DNA of 39,782 nucleotides, taken from contig NZ_BMHE01000061.1 of NCBI RefSeq assembly GCF_014640555.1, positions 1 to 39,782 on the forward strand. The letters run 5' to 3'. This stretch comes from Paenibacillus marchantiophytorum. GTDB lineage: Bacteria; Bacillota; Bacilli; Paenibacillales; NBRC-103111. Both the position numbers and the translations under genes were made by a program. The first letter of the stretch is position 1, and the number at the start of each line of letters is the position of its first letter. Positions 17,397-25,609 of this stretch are shown here, one piece after another. The notes beneath the pieces are model-generated. The model saw only the letters and a list, made by a program, of their open reading frames with translations. It was not told where the DNA came from and made no database searches.

Positions 17397-18575
17397 ATGA
17401 GGCAAAGTGTTATTGTAAGCGCTGCTCGGACGCCATTCGCTAAGTTTGGCGGAGCTCTGAAGGATGTTCCAGCAGTCATGCTTGGCGGAATTGCCATCAA
17501 GGAGGCAATTAGACGTTCATCGCTGGATCCGACGATGATTGATGAAGTTATCATGGGGATGGTGCTGCAAGGCGGAGCAGGCCAAATACCTTCTCGGCAG
17601 GCGGCGCGCTTAGCAGGTCTAGATTGGTCCGTTACCACTGAGACGATAAACAAAGTATGTGCTTCTGGTATGCGAAGTGTGACACTTGCCGATCAAATTA
17701 TCCGTTCTGGCGATGCGGCGGTGATTGTTGCAGGCGGGATGGAGAGCATGAGCAATGCACCTTTCTTGCTGCCGAGTATCCGTTGGGGAGCTCGGATGGG
17801 CGATCAGCGGATCGTGGATCTTATGCAGCATGATGGTCTGATGTGCCCGTTTCATCAGGTTCAGATGTTCGTGCACGGCAGCCAGGTCGCCGATGAATTC
17901 GCTATTGATCGTCAATCCCAGGATGCATGGGCGCTTCGCAGTCACCTAAGAGCTATCCGAGCTATACAGAACGGTTATATGGCTGAGGAGATTGTTCCTG
18001 TAGACATCGTAACGAAGCAAGGAGCGTTTGCGATCATAGAAGATGAAGGTCCTCGTCCAGATACAAGTCTTCTCAAGCTCTCGGCATTGCCCGCGTTAGT
18101 GAAGAATGGGACGATAACCGCAGGCAATGCACCGAGTGTTAATGACGGTGCAGCGGCTCATCTGCTTATGTCCAAAGATAAAGCCATCGAACAAGGGATA
18201 AAGCCGCTTGCAACGATAGTAAGCCATGCAACCGTAGGTGAGCGTGCGCCATATATCGCGACTACACCTGCCTTGGCCATCCAAAAAGTCCTTCGCCAAA
18301 CGGGGATTTCAATCGATCAAATCGACAGATTTGAAGTGAATGAAGCATTTGCAGCTGTCTTGCTGACCTGCAAACAGCTGCTGGGATGGAACTCCGAACG
18401 AGTCAATGTGAATGGCGGAGCCATTGCCCTAGGCCATCCCCTCGGCGCAAGCGGAGCACGCATCATTCTAACACTGATTCACGAGCTGCGCCGAATAGGG
18501 GGAGGATATGGGATTGCGGCTATTTGCAGTGGAGCCGCCCAAGGAGATGCGATTCTTCTCAAAGTAGACGGGTAA
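17397..18575 (+). CDS. mmgA: acetyl-CoA C-acetyltransferase MmgA
   Basis: This 392-residue thiolase interconverts acetoacetyl-CoA (or a 2-methyl homolog) and acetyl-CoA plus acyl-CoA. Cys88 in INKVCASGMRS is the nucleophile, NEAFA lies in the C-terminal half, His347 in GHPLGASGAR activates it, and Cys377 in ICSGAAQGD is the acid/base residue. The usual CxGGGxG motif here reads CSGAAQG, a mild deviation. ATG 17397 follows the prpB stop by four bases, with a GGGGG site upstream, so translation is probably coupled. In B. subtilis this gene starts the mmg operon; here it is fifth. Confidence 0.93.
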   Translation: MRQSVIVSAARTPFAKFGGALKDVPAVMLGGIAIKEAIRRSSLDPTMIDEVIMGMVLQGGAGQIPSRQAARLAGLDWSVTTETINKVCASGMRSVTLADQIIRSGDAAVIVAGGMESMSNAPFLLPSIRWGARMGDQRIVDLMQHDGLMCPFHQVQMFVHGSQVADEFAIDRQSQDAWALRSHLRAIRAIQNGYMAEEIVPVDIVTKQGAFAIIEDEGPRPDTSLLKLSALPALVKNGTITAGNAPSVNDGAAAHLLMSKDKAIEQGIKPLATIVSHATVGERAPYIATTPALAIQKVLRQTGISIDQIDRFEVNEAFAAVLLTCKQLLGWNSERVNVNGGAIALGHPLGASGARIILTLIHELRRIGGGYGIAAICSGAAQGDAILLKVDG

Positions 18576-18601
18576 TCCCATGTGAATGGAGAGGTGATCC
18601 G

Positions 18602-19450
18602 ATGAACATTCAAACCATCATGGTCGTTGGTGCAGGTCAAATGGGAAGCGGGATTGCTCAAGTGGCTGCGGCTTCAGGCATGAAGGTGCTCCTGCATGAT
18701 ACAACATCAGAGATGCTGAACAAAGGTCTGATATCCATTAACAGCCAGCTTCATCGACAGGTTGAAAAAGGAAAGATAACGGCAGATCGGAAAGCTGAGA
18801 TTCTAAGTCACATTCATTCAGCGGAGTTTTTGGAACAAGCCGAGCAGGCGGATCTTGTGATTGAAGCCATTTCAGAAAATATGGCGCTGAAAGCCTTGTT
18901 ATTCCATCGCTTGGATAGCCTTTGCCAACCGGCAACAATCTTAGCCACCAATACGTCATCGCTTCCCATTTCAGAAATCGCCGCTGTAACAAGACGGCCA
19001 TCGCACGTGATCGGCATGCATTTTATGAATCCTGTGCCTATCATGCCTCTTGTGGAAGTCATTCGCGGATTGGAAACCTCACAAATTGTCTTTGATGAGA
19101 TCTATCAGCTGAGTGAGAAGCTGGGTAAAATCCCAGTTGAGGTGAACGATTTTCCTGGTTTCGTATCCAATCGTATTCTGATGCCAATGATTAATGAAGC
19201 CATTTTTACCGTGTTTGAAGGTGTGGCTTCGGCCGAATCGGTGGATAAAGTGATGAAACTGGGAATGAACCATCCGATGGGGCCATTGGAATTAGCCGAT
19301 TTTATTGGATTGGATACTTGTCTCTCCATTATGGAAATCCTGTATGACGGATTCAAGGATCCCAAATACCGACCATGCCCGCTGCTGCGGAAATATGTCA
19401 AGGCAGGACGTTTAGGTCGTAAATCCGGGCATGGATTTTATGTGTATTAG
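18602..19450 (+). CDS. mmgB: 3-hydroxybutyryl-CoA dehydrogenase MmgB
   Basis: 282 residues from ATG 18602, which has GAGAGGTGA upstream; the frame is open far upstream through the thiolase end but that part is not coding. The Rossmann motif GAGQMGSGIAQ (10-20) binds NAD(P). GMHFMNPVPIMPLVEVI holds the catalytic His140 and Glu152. FVSNRILMPMINEA and KLGMNHPMGPLELADFIGLD belong to the C-terminal helical domain. The enzyme oxidises 3-hydroxyacyl-CoA to 3-ketoacyl-CoA, feeding MmgA. It is the last gene of the operon, closed by a strong terminator. Confidence 0.94.
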   Translation: MNIQTIMVVGAGQMGSGIAQVAAASGMKVLLHDTTSEMLNKGLISINSQLHRQVEKGKITADRKAEILSHIHSAEFLEQAEQADLVIEAISENMALKALLFHRLDSLCQPATILATNTSSLPISEIAAVTRRPSHVIGMHFMNPVPIMPLVEVIRGLETSQIVFDEIYQLSEKLGKIPVEVNDFPGFVSNRILMPMINEAIFTVFEGVASAESVDKVMKLGMNHPMGPLELADFIGLDTCLSIMEILYDGFKDPKYRPCPLLRKYVKAGRLGRKSGHGFYVY

Positions 19451-19459
19451 AATAAGAAG

Positions 19460-19495
19460 AGGGACAGTGTGAAGGCTGCAAACTGTCCCTTTTTT
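19460..19495 (+). terminator. rho-independent terminator of the mmg operon
   Basis: AGGGACAGT (19460-19468) and ACTGTCCCT (19482-19490) form a perfect nine-bp stem followed by a T run. It lies ten bases after the mmgB stop. Confidence 0.9.
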
Positions 19496-19562
19496 AATTG
19501 ACTAGGTAGGCATATAATGGTAGTTATTTGACCTTGCTTGTCATAGAATAGGAGAATTTACA

Positions 19563-20273
19563 ATGGATGAACGCATTCTCATGATTAGAGATGAGGAAAG
19601 GAAATATCATGAAGCCTGTTACGAGCAGCATCAGTTATTTGAACCCGGATCATGGTTGAACAAGCCTGTCATAACGGTTATGGATACTTTAAAGGCTTTT
19701 GATGCGTATGAGGAATTATCTGTGCTTGATCTTGGCAGCGGTGTAGGCCGCAATAGCATTCCAATCGCTCAATCATTGAAATCTCGAAGTGGACAAGTCG
19801 TATGCGTGGATATTCTTGAGCAAGCCCTTGAGAAGTTGAAAGAGTATAGCGATACATATGGTGTGAATTCTTATATCAGCACGCACTTATCAGATATTGG
19901 AGATTATGAGATCAAGCCAGAGGGATTTGACTACATAATTACCGTTTCTTCCTTGGAGCATGTGGCATCTGAACAGATATTTACGGATGTCATTCGGAAA
20001 ATGGTGTGCGGTACGAAAGTTAATGGCATTAACTGTCTTATCGTAAATACCAATTGTCAGGAGATAGATTTGTTGTCAGGCAGCTTGCTTGAACCGATGA
20101 TGGAAGTGAATCTGGCAACGGAAAAGGCCGCAAATATCTTCGCCGAGGCCTATCAGGGTTGGGACATTAGTTATACGACAGTCAAGCAATTAGAGTTTAC
20201 AATTGAGCGTAATGAACGCCCCGTGCTGCTCAAAAGTGATTGTATAACGTATGTTGCACGCCGAGTAAACTAG
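19563..20273 (+). CDS. class I SAM-dependent methyltransferase
   Basis: This 236-residue protein has the SAM-binding motif I VLDLGSGVGRNSIP (54-67), an acidic loop VVCVDIL after beta-2, and DYIITVSSLEHV corresponding to motifs II/III. The fold is that of small-molecule methyltransferases. The substrate cannot be told. AGGAGA at 19550-19555 precedes ATG 19563. It is a single gene between the mmg terminator and an MreB-like gene, so the neighbours do not suggest a pathway. A TATAAT at 20295-20300 after its stop may be the -10 of the next gene, though no good -35 is visible. Confidence 0.8.
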   Translation: MDERILMIRDEERKYHEACYEQHQLFEPGSWLNKPVITVMDTLKAFDAYEELSVLDLGSGVGRNSIPIAQSLKSRSGQVVCVDILEQALEKLKEYSDTYGVNSYISTHLSDIGDYEIKPEGFDYIITVSSLEHVASEQIFTDVIRKMVCGTKVNGINCLIVNTNCQEIDLLSGSLLEPMMEVNLATEKAANIFAEAYQGWDISYTTVKQLEFTIERNERPVLLKSDCITYVARRVN

Positions 20274-20416
20274 ATATTGCGATGCACAAAGTTTTATAAT
20301 ACCCCCGTAGAATGGAAACGAAATGCGAACAACTATTGGGTATGCAGTCCATACATAATCAACTAATATACCGCTACTATGGGCAATGTCTATGAAACAG
20401 CGAGAAGGAGCGAGTC

Positions 20417-21460
20417 ATGTTAAAGAGAATGGAAGAACTGTTCGGTGTTGATTTGGGCACCTGTAATACGCTGATTTACCAACAACGCAGAGGTATCGTT
20501 CTGCAAGAACCGTCTGTCGTCGCCATCCAAACGGATACGGGAGAAATTAAGGCTTTTGGTCAGGAAGCTTATGAAATGATCGGGAGAACACCTGCGAATG
20601 TAGAGGTCATCTATCCGTTGAAGGATGGTGTCATTGCTAATTTCGATATGACCTTAGCGATGCTTAAATATTTTATCGGCAAAATAAAAAGTGGTTTTCG
20701 TTGGTTTCGCAGCTTTCATGTCTTGATTTCTGTCCCTTGCGGCATTACAAATGTGCAGAAACGTGCTGTGGAAGAAATGATCGTCCACAAAGGTGCAAGA
20801 CGTTCAGCAACAGTGGAAGAGCCGCTTGCTGCAGCTATGGGCGCTGGGCTGCCTGTTGAGGAACCGATCGGGAGTATGGTGCTTGATATCGGTGGTGGAA
20901 CTAGCCAGGTTGCTATCATTTCACTTGGTGGCATTGTTGTAAGTGAAGCTATCCGCCGTGGCGGTATGTCAATTGATCAAGATATCATTGAATATGTGAA
21001 GCGAACCTATAACATTATCATTGGTGAACGTACCGCTGAGGATATTAAGAAGACGGTTGCGGCGGTTATGATGCCAGTTAAGGATATCCAAATGAACATC
21101 CGTGGGCGTGACCTAATGGAAGGATTGCCTATTAGTATGACCATTTCATCGAATGAAATTTATGATATTCTGGATGATTTCATGCAATCGTTACTGGAGT
21201 GCATCCGTTTAGCCATGGAGAAATGTCCGCCGGAGCTTGCCGGTGATGTGATGGAACAAGGCATTTTGCTTTGCGGTGGAGGCGCTCTATTAGAAGGATT
21301 AGACAAGCGATTACAGCTAGAGTTGGGCGTGCCCGTTCATCTAGCCGAAGATCCAATGGCTTGTATTGCTCTAGGGACAGGGAAAATGATAAACTTCAAT
21401 GGGGCGATTACTGACCGGTCTATGAAAGTGATGGAAGAGGATCGGGAAAGCGTCCAATAA
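20417..21460 (+). CDS. MreB/Mbl-family actin-like protein with a changed catalytic-loop residue
   Basis: 347 residues of the bacterial actin family that guides sidewall peptidoglycan synthesis. The phosphate-1 loop is VDLGTCNTLIY (11-21), phosphate-2 is VLDIGGGTSQVAII (155-168), GERTAEDIK follows, and ILLCGGGALLEGLD is the adenosine motif. In MreB, Mbl and MreBH the phosphate-2 loop reads GGGTT-E/D-V; here it is GGGTSQV, so Gln164 replaces the acidic residue linked to ATP hydrolysis. It is not next to mreC/mreD and is probably an extra paralog. It appears to form an operon with the next DUF1871-like gene, whose AAAGGAGG overlaps its stop. Confidence 0.88.
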   Translation: MLKRMEELFGVDLGTCNTLIYQQRRGIVLQEPSVVAIQTDTGEIKAFGQEAYEMIGRTPANVEVIYPLKDGVIANFDMTLAMLKYFIGKIKSGFRWFRSFHVLISVPCGITNVQKRAVEEMIVHKGARRSATVEEPLAAAMGAGLPVEEPIGSMVLDIGGGTSQVAIISLGGIVVSEAIRRGGMSIDQDIIEYVKRTYNIIIGERTAEDIKKTVAAVMMPVKDIQMNIRGRDLMEGLPISMTISSNEIYDILDDFMQSLLECIRLAMEKCPPELAGDVMEQGILLCGGGALLEGLDKRLQLELGVPVHLAEDPMACIALGTGKMINFNGAITDRSMKVMEEDRESVQ

Positions 21461-21475
21461 AGGAGGCTTTTTCCA

Positions 21476-21865
21476 TTGAAATTCAGAGCAGTTTCTGAGC
21501 AGACCCGAATGAATTATATGATGTGGAGCATAAAAAGGGAGATTCTCAAGGAGAATGCCTATTTGCTTTCGCTTACTTATGACCCGACACCTATCATGAA
21601 TAGGGTGACACAAATTATCGATGCATGGGATCCTATTGGACTACTGGATGAGCATAGTCTTGACGATGAGTATGAAGGGGAAGCCCGTACGATTACCATT
21701 TTTATAACAAAGCATCTCCAAGATCTGAATTCGCAATCTCTTAGCAAGGAAATCCAGAAGGTGTTTCGGCGGTCGTTCCTTGATGAATTTCAAGACGAGG
21801 AAGCCTGCTTGGAAATTGCAGCAGCGATGATTCATTCCCTGCAGGACAGTCATTCACTAGGGTGA
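21476..21865 (+). CDS. DUF1871-like protein
   Basis: 129 residues from a TTG start placed nine bases after AAAGGAGG (21459-21466). The core IIDAWDPIGLL, then DDEYEGEARTITIFI, is typical of DUF1871 (B. subtilis YugE type), a small helical family of unknown function. The 45-residue N-terminal extension before this core is unusual for the family. It starts 15 bases after the MreB-like gene and is probably cotranscribed. Confidence 0.65.
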   Translation: MKFRAVSEQTRMNYMMWSIKREILKENAYLLSLTYDPTPIMNRVTQIIDAWDPIGLLDEHSLDDEYEGEARTITIFITKHLQDLNSQSLSKEIQKVFRRSFLDEFQDEEACLEIAAAMIHSLQDSHSLG

Positions 21866-21931
21866 TTTCTATTGCAATAACCTGACATTTATAAGAGAAT
21901 AGAGCGAAAGCTAGTGAAATGGGGTGTTGCA

Positions 21932-22192
21932 ATGAGTGAAATGCTGAACAAATACTGTGCGAAACTATTCGGTAAAACCGGTGTCATTATTGAAATTGGT
22001 GTCGTCAAGAAAGTTTCGAATCGGACCATTCATGTCGACTGGGGCAAGAAAACATGGATCTATCAAAACAAAGATTTCATATGGGTTCCTTTGACGAAGG
22101 AAGAATTCGAAACTAGATACAAGAAGCCCAAATTCTCCGATGGCGCGTTAATCCGGGCTGCTGAGTTAGAACTCAAGATTACGTATAATTAA
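21932..22192 (+). CDS. small hypothetical protein
   Basis: 86 residues from ATG 21932, eight bases after GGGGTG; an in-frame ATG at 21914 lacks a site. The sequence is basic and beta-rich (VIIEIGVVKKVSNRTIHVDWG, shortened here), suggesting a small SH3-like or nucleic-acid-binding barrel, but I recognise no family. A terminator follows at once, so it probably ends the transcript that begins with the MreB-like gene. Confidence 0.6.
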   Translation: MSEMLNKYCAKLFGKTGVIIEIGVVKKVSNRTIHVDWGKKTWIYQNKDFIWVPLTKEEFETRYKKPKFSDGALIRAAELELKITYN

Positions 22193-22202
22193 GCTGTCTT
22201 AC

Positions 22203-22241
22203 AACCGTGCTATGGGTAATTACCATTGCGCGGTTTTTTTT
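22203..22241 (+). terminator. rho-independent terminator
   Basis: AACCGTGC (22203-22210) pairs with GCGCGGTT (22228-22235), with an inner ATGG/CCAT stem, followed by a long T run. Confidence 0.85.
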
Positions 22242-22304
22242 ATTTTACCGTCTTTCCGAAACTTGGTAAAATGAGTAGGAAGTGAAATTTGCCCAGGAAA
22301 GAGG

Positions 22305-23291
22305 TTGACGAACCACTTGAATGCAATTCAGAAACGAATAGATGAGCTGTTATTGCTCAATCCCCCTCTGACAGCAAGAGAAGATCTCGATGAGTTTTGG
22401 CTTAGAACGCTGGAAGAAGGTAAAGCAAGACCATTGAATGGCAGCCGCATACAGCAACCGAGCCCCCTGCGCTATGTGAATTCCTATCGTGTAACTTATG
22501 AGGGTTATGATGATACTCTGATTCATGGCTGGTTCTTGGTACCCACTTTCGCAACTGGAAAGCTGCCCTGTGTAATTATCTATCCAGGATATTCAGGGGG
22601 AAGCGGGAGCCCGGAAGATTATGGCCAGTGGTTATTAATGGGGATTGCTGTCTTCGCCGTGGATGTCCGAGGACAGGGAGGCGATACAGGCAATCATCTT
22701 CCACAAACGTCAGGCATGACAAAAGGATGGATTACCCAAGGAATTCTGGACAAAGAGACCTGTTACTATAAAGCGATTGCGGTGGACAGCCTTAAGGCTG
22801 TGGATTGGGTGTATGAACAACCAGAGATTGATACCGCTAAAATCGGACTTGTTGGCGGCAGTCAAGGTGGTGGACTTGTCCTCCTCACAGCAGCATTAAG
22901 CGATAAAGCATCCCTTACCCTAGCGAACGTCCCCAACATGTGTCATCTCGACCATGGTGCGCTGAATTCAACAGGCTCCTTGACGGAGGTCGCGCAATAC
23001 ATCGAACATAATCCGGATAAGCTGGATCAAGTTCTGGCAACGCTTAGTTACTTCGACATGTTGAATTTGGCTGAACGTATTCGCACACCGATTCTCATGT
23101 CTGTTGGACTCAAGGACACCATCTGTTTGCCAGAAACGATTTATCCCGTATACAAACGCATACCAAGTGAAAAATACATACATGCCTACCCGTTCACAGG
23201 CCATATGGTGACGAGTCATCATAACCGGTTAATGCTGGATTTCGTTGCTAAGAAATGGGCTTTAGAAGGGAATGTAAAAGACGGAGAGTGA
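22305..23291 (+). CDS. acetyl-xylan esterase/cephalosporin-C deacetylase-like hydrolase (CE7 type)
   Basis: This 328-residue alpha/beta hydrolase has the CE7 motifs: RGQ at 122-124, GGSQGG at 184-189 with nucleophile Ser186, Asp271 in GLKDTICLPE, and His300 in FTGHMVTS. PGYSGG near 94-99 supplies the oxyanion region. CE7 enzymes deacetylate xylo-oligosaccharides and cephalosporin C in the cytoplasm; there is no signal peptide here. The usual HE after the catalytic His is HM. The start is TTG 22305 after AGGAAAGAGG. The next gene begins six bases after its stop, so they form an operon. Confidence 0.85.
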   Translation: MTNHLNAIQKRIDELLLLNPPLTAREDLDEFWLRTLEEGKARPLNGSRIQQPSPLRYVNSYRVTYEGYDDTLIHGWFLVPTFATGKLPCVIIYPGYSGGSGSPEDYGQWLLMGIAVFAVDVRGQGGDTGNHLPQTSGMTKGWITQGILDKETCYYKAIAVDSLKAVDWVYEQPEIDTAKIGLVGGSQGGGLVLLTAALSDKASLTLANVPNMCHLDHGALNSTGSLTEVAQYIEHNPDKLDQVLATLSYFDMLNLAERIRTPILMSVGLKDTICLPETIYPVYKRIPSEKYIHAYPFTGHMVTSHHNRLMLDFVAKKWALEGNVKDGE

Positions 23292-23297
23292 GTCCCC

Positions 23298-23555
23298 TTG
23301 TTGAAATTGAAGTTGGAAAAAGAGCAGAAGGATCAACTCATTAGTCGTGTTCAGACGTACTTTTATGAGGAGAGATCAGAAGAAATCGGCGCACTTTCCG
23401 CAGAATTTCTGTTGGATTATATGATCGCAGAAATCGGACCTTATATATATAATCAAGCTATTCAAGATGCATTGAAACTTGTTGGTGATAAGATGGTTGC
23501 TTTAGAAGATGATCTTCATGCGATTGAGAAACCGCTACAAACGAAACGAAGATAA
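23298..23555 (+). CDS. DUF2164 family protein
   Basis: 85 residues matching the DUF2164 plan: an N-terminal LKLEKEQKDQLISRVQTYF helix, then ERSEEIGALSAEFLLDYMIAEIGP (shortened here), then NQAIQDAL. Function is unknown. TTG 23298 or the adjacent TTG 23301 is the start, with GGAGAG upstream. It follows the esterase closely and precedes an HD-domain gene by 15 bases. Confidence 0.8.
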   Translation: MLKLKLEKEQKDQLISRVQTYFYEERSEEIGALSAEFLLDYMIAEIGPYIYNQAIQDALKLVGDKMVALEDDLHAIEKPLQTKRR

Positions 23556-23570
23556 TGGAGAGATAGCAGC

Positions 23571-23990
23571 ATGAGTACGTTAACCAAAGCAATTTTCATC
23601 GCAGCTAAGGCTCATGATGGTCAAACGGATAAAGGAGGCAATCCTTACATTCTGCATCCGATCAGGTTGGCCAGCAAGGCGGAGACAACAGAAGAATCGA
23701 TCGTAGCTGTTTTGCATGATGTCGTGGAAGACTCAGACATCACCTTGTTTGATTTGAAAAAAGAAGGGTTTTCCTCATCCATCATTGAGGCGCTGGATTG
23801 CTTAACAAGAAGAGCGGATGAATCCTACGCGCAATTCATCCAACGGATTAAATTGAATCCGCTCGCGACACAAGTCAAATTATTGGATCTAGAAGACAAT
23901 AGCAATATAAGTCGAATTCCTAACCCTACAGATTCTGACTATGAGCGAATGGATACATACAAACAGGCTATAGCGGCTCTCCGATTCTAA
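23571..23990 (+). CDS. small HD-domain hydrolase, single-domain (p)ppGpp-hydrolase-like
   Basis: This 139-residue protein corresponds to the HD hydrolase half of RelA/SpoT proteins. AAKAHDGQTDKGGNPYILHP places His29; His49-Asp50 with Glu53-Asp54 appears in LHDVVEDSD; and KLLDLEDN gives Asp106. These match the metal- and substrate-binding residues of MESH1-like small alarmone hydrolases. No synthetase domain is present. (p)ppGpp or another nucleotide is the likely substrate but this is inferred from the motifs. It is followed by a strong terminator. Confidence 0.75.
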   Translation: MSTLTKAIFIAAKAHDGQTDKGGNPYILHPIRLASKAETTEESIVAVLHDVVEDSDITLFDLKKEGFSSSIIEALDCLTRRADESYAQFIQRIKLNPLATQVKLLDLEDNSNISRIPNPTDSDYERMDTYKQAIAALRF

Positions 23991-24011
23991 AGTAAGTAGG
24001 CATTAACCATG

Positions 24012-24062
24012 AAAGCACCGGTCTATCAGAAGGAAGTTCTTCTAACTGACCGGTGCTTTTTA
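24012..24062 (+). terminator. rho-independent terminator
   Basis: AAAGCACCGGTC (24012-24023) pairs with GACCGGTGCTTT (24048-24059), with further pairing inside the loop, and ends in a T run. Confidence 0.9.
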
Positions 24063-24167
24063 ACATGACATAAGTCATCTCTGTTTGGTTACTATGTTCA
24101 CTGTTGGTTAAATCCTAAATGAGTGATACTTAACTTATAGCAAGAACAACTTTTAGGAGGAAATAAC

Positions 24168-24635
24168 ATGAACTCAACTGTATCCCTAAGTATCTCCATT
24201 TTGATTTTTATTTTGATCCTTCGTGGCCAATTCCGCGGCACTCAAAAACCGATTAAAAGATCAGGCACACCTCTATTATTGCCCATTCTGTATATTTCTA
24301 CTTCTCTGTTTCAATTGTTTGATCCGAAATTACACATACAAAGCATTCAAGTCATTACGGCGTTAGCCATTGGCATCGTCGTTGCTATTCCACTTATTAT
24401 GACAACCAAGTTTGAAGTAAAAGCAGATGGCACTTATTTCAGACGAAGCAAAGCAGTCATTGTGATTCTGATCGCGATCTTTGCATTCCGATTCGTGCTC
24501 ATGGAGACGATAACGAATATGGATGCTTCAACGCTTGCTTTCTTCTTTAATTTGGTAACGTTAAGTTACATCGCAGTCTGGCGCATGGTTACCTTCAGTA
24601 AATTTCGCCGTGTTTCGCAAAGCCTTGCTACGTAA
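24168..24635 (+). CDS. CcdC/DUF1453-like membrane protein
   Basis: 155 residues with about five TM helices, the GTPLLLPILYIS segment after a short basic loop, and an FxVxxDGTYFRRSKAV stretch before the fourth helix. This fits the CcdC (DUF1453) family, named from a gene linked to cytochrome c maturation in Bacillus, though many members have no proven role there. TTAGGAGG precedes ATG 24168. Its last eight bases overlap the end of the convergent DUF1904 gene. Confidence 0.7.
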   Translation: MNSTVSLSISILIFILILRGQFRGTQKPIKRSGTPLLLPILYISTSLFQLFDPKLHIQSIQVITALAIGIVVAIPLIMTTKFEVKADGTYFRRSKAVIVILIAIFAFRFVLMETITNMDASTLAFFFNLVTLSYIAVWRMVTFSKFRRVSQSLAT

Positions 24636-24972
24636 TTGAAATATGCTCAGAAGGATTTGTTTTGAGCGGTTGTCCTTCTTTGTAATATAAATGGGGGGAC
24701 AATAGAATGAAAAAGATATGCACATCGCCGTACCCATGTTCATCCAAAATACGATAGAGGGCTTGTACAATATCATCATGCAACTCCTGATCTCTCGGAA
24801 ACATAAGGATTTCCAATGACAGCGGAGAGTTGTTGATTTGTTCAATATGAAGAAGTTCAATTTTTACTTTCTCTGGAAGCACACCTGTAAGCTTGGAGAA
24901 TTCCTGAATCATAATGGATGAAACTGAGGTAATAAAATCCTTTGGAAAACCTTTGAATCTGAGAAAAGGCAT
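24628..24972 (-). CDS. DUF1904 family protein
   Basis: A 114-residue minus-strand protein beginning MPFLRFKGFPKDFI and containing VKIELLHIEQINNSPLSLEI and HIFFILLSPHLYYKEGQ, the hallmarks of DUF1904, a small Firmicute family with a tautomerase-like plan. The function is unknown. AAGAAGG lies at the right distance from ATG 24970-24972. It is tail-to-tail with the CcdC-like gene, overlapping by eight bases. Confidence 0.8.
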   Translation of the reverse strand: MPFLRFKGFPKDFITSVSSIMIQEFSKLTGVLPEKVKIELLHIEQINNSPLSLEILMFPRDQELHDDIVQALYRILDEHGYGDVHIFFILLSPHLYYKEGQPLKTNPSEHISIT

Positions 24973-25195
24973 CGTTGTATCCTTCTTTACAATGTGTTAG
25001 CAAGCGAATTTATTAAGTTTAAAGAAAATTAGGAGGAAAAACAAAATCGATATTAGATGAAATCAATCTCATTCATAGATAGATAGACATTGAACGATCT
25101 GACTTACTCATACGTATTATAGGTGTTTCCATAAGAAAGAGGGAACATGCATCATGATTTTTACCAAATAGATGAGGTCATTAGGAGGTAGTTCA

Positions 25196-25555
25196 ATGTC
25201 TAGAACGATTGAATTTACAGAGGATACGTTAATTTTGCATTTATCAGGAATTGTCAGTGCTGCTGCTTTGAGACGCCGTGTTGAAATACCTTATTCGCAG
25301 ATCAAGCAAGTAACCGTAGATGATTCTAAAATTTCGATGTTTCAGTTCCGGATAGGCACATCGATTGCGGATATCAGGGAAGGCCGCTTCTTAATTGGAG
25401 ACAGATGGTGCTTTATTTCTTATGAAAATCATAAAGATGTTGTTTCAATCGAGCTAGAGCAGCATGAATTCGGCAAAGTTGTTTTTCAAACGGAAGATCC
25501 TGTGGGGACCTCAAATCAAATTATCGAGCATCTAACTAAGCGGCCAAGAAGTTAG
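25196..25555 (+). CDS. hypothetical protein with PH-like beta-sheet pattern
   Basis: 119 residues from ATG 25196, which follows TTAGGAGG at 25181-25188; the frame is open 24 bases further up without a site. The alternating beta pattern (IEFTEDTLILHLSG, IPYSQIKQVTV, WCFISYENHKDVVSIEL) resembles bacterial PH-like domains. No enzyme motif is visible. It probably binds a ligand or protein. A strong promoter for the next gene begins three bases after its stop. Confidence 0.65.
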   Translation: MSRTIEFTEDTLILHLSGIVSAAALRRRVEIPYSQIKQVTVDDSKISMFQFRIGTSIADIREGRFLIGDRWCFISYENHKDVVSIELEQHEFGKVVFQTEDPVGTSNQIIEHLTKRPRS

Positions 25556-25557
25556 GT

Positions 25558-25594
25558 TTGACTTTTTGAATGGTTAGAACTATACTGGTTACAA
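25558..25594 (+). promoter_or_regulatory. sigma-A promoter of the rrf2 gene with overlapping operator-like motif
   Basis: TTGACT (25558-25563), a 17-base spacer and TATACT (25581-25586) form a good sigma-A promoter. The minus-strand sequence 25594-25575 reads TTGTAAC-N4-ATAGTT-N-TA. It matches 15 of 20 positions of the motif upstream of the oxidoreductase gene (26063-26082) and covers the -10 box, as an autorepressor site would. Confidence 0.6.
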
Positions 25595-25609
25595 CCGGTG
25601 GGTGATGAC

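Noticed and set aside
18386..18601. N-terminal extension of the hydroxyacyl-CoA dehydrogenase
   Set aside because: The frame is open through the end of the thiolase gene but reads Arg/Ser/Pro-rich noise. The Rossmann motif and ribosome site place the start at 18602.
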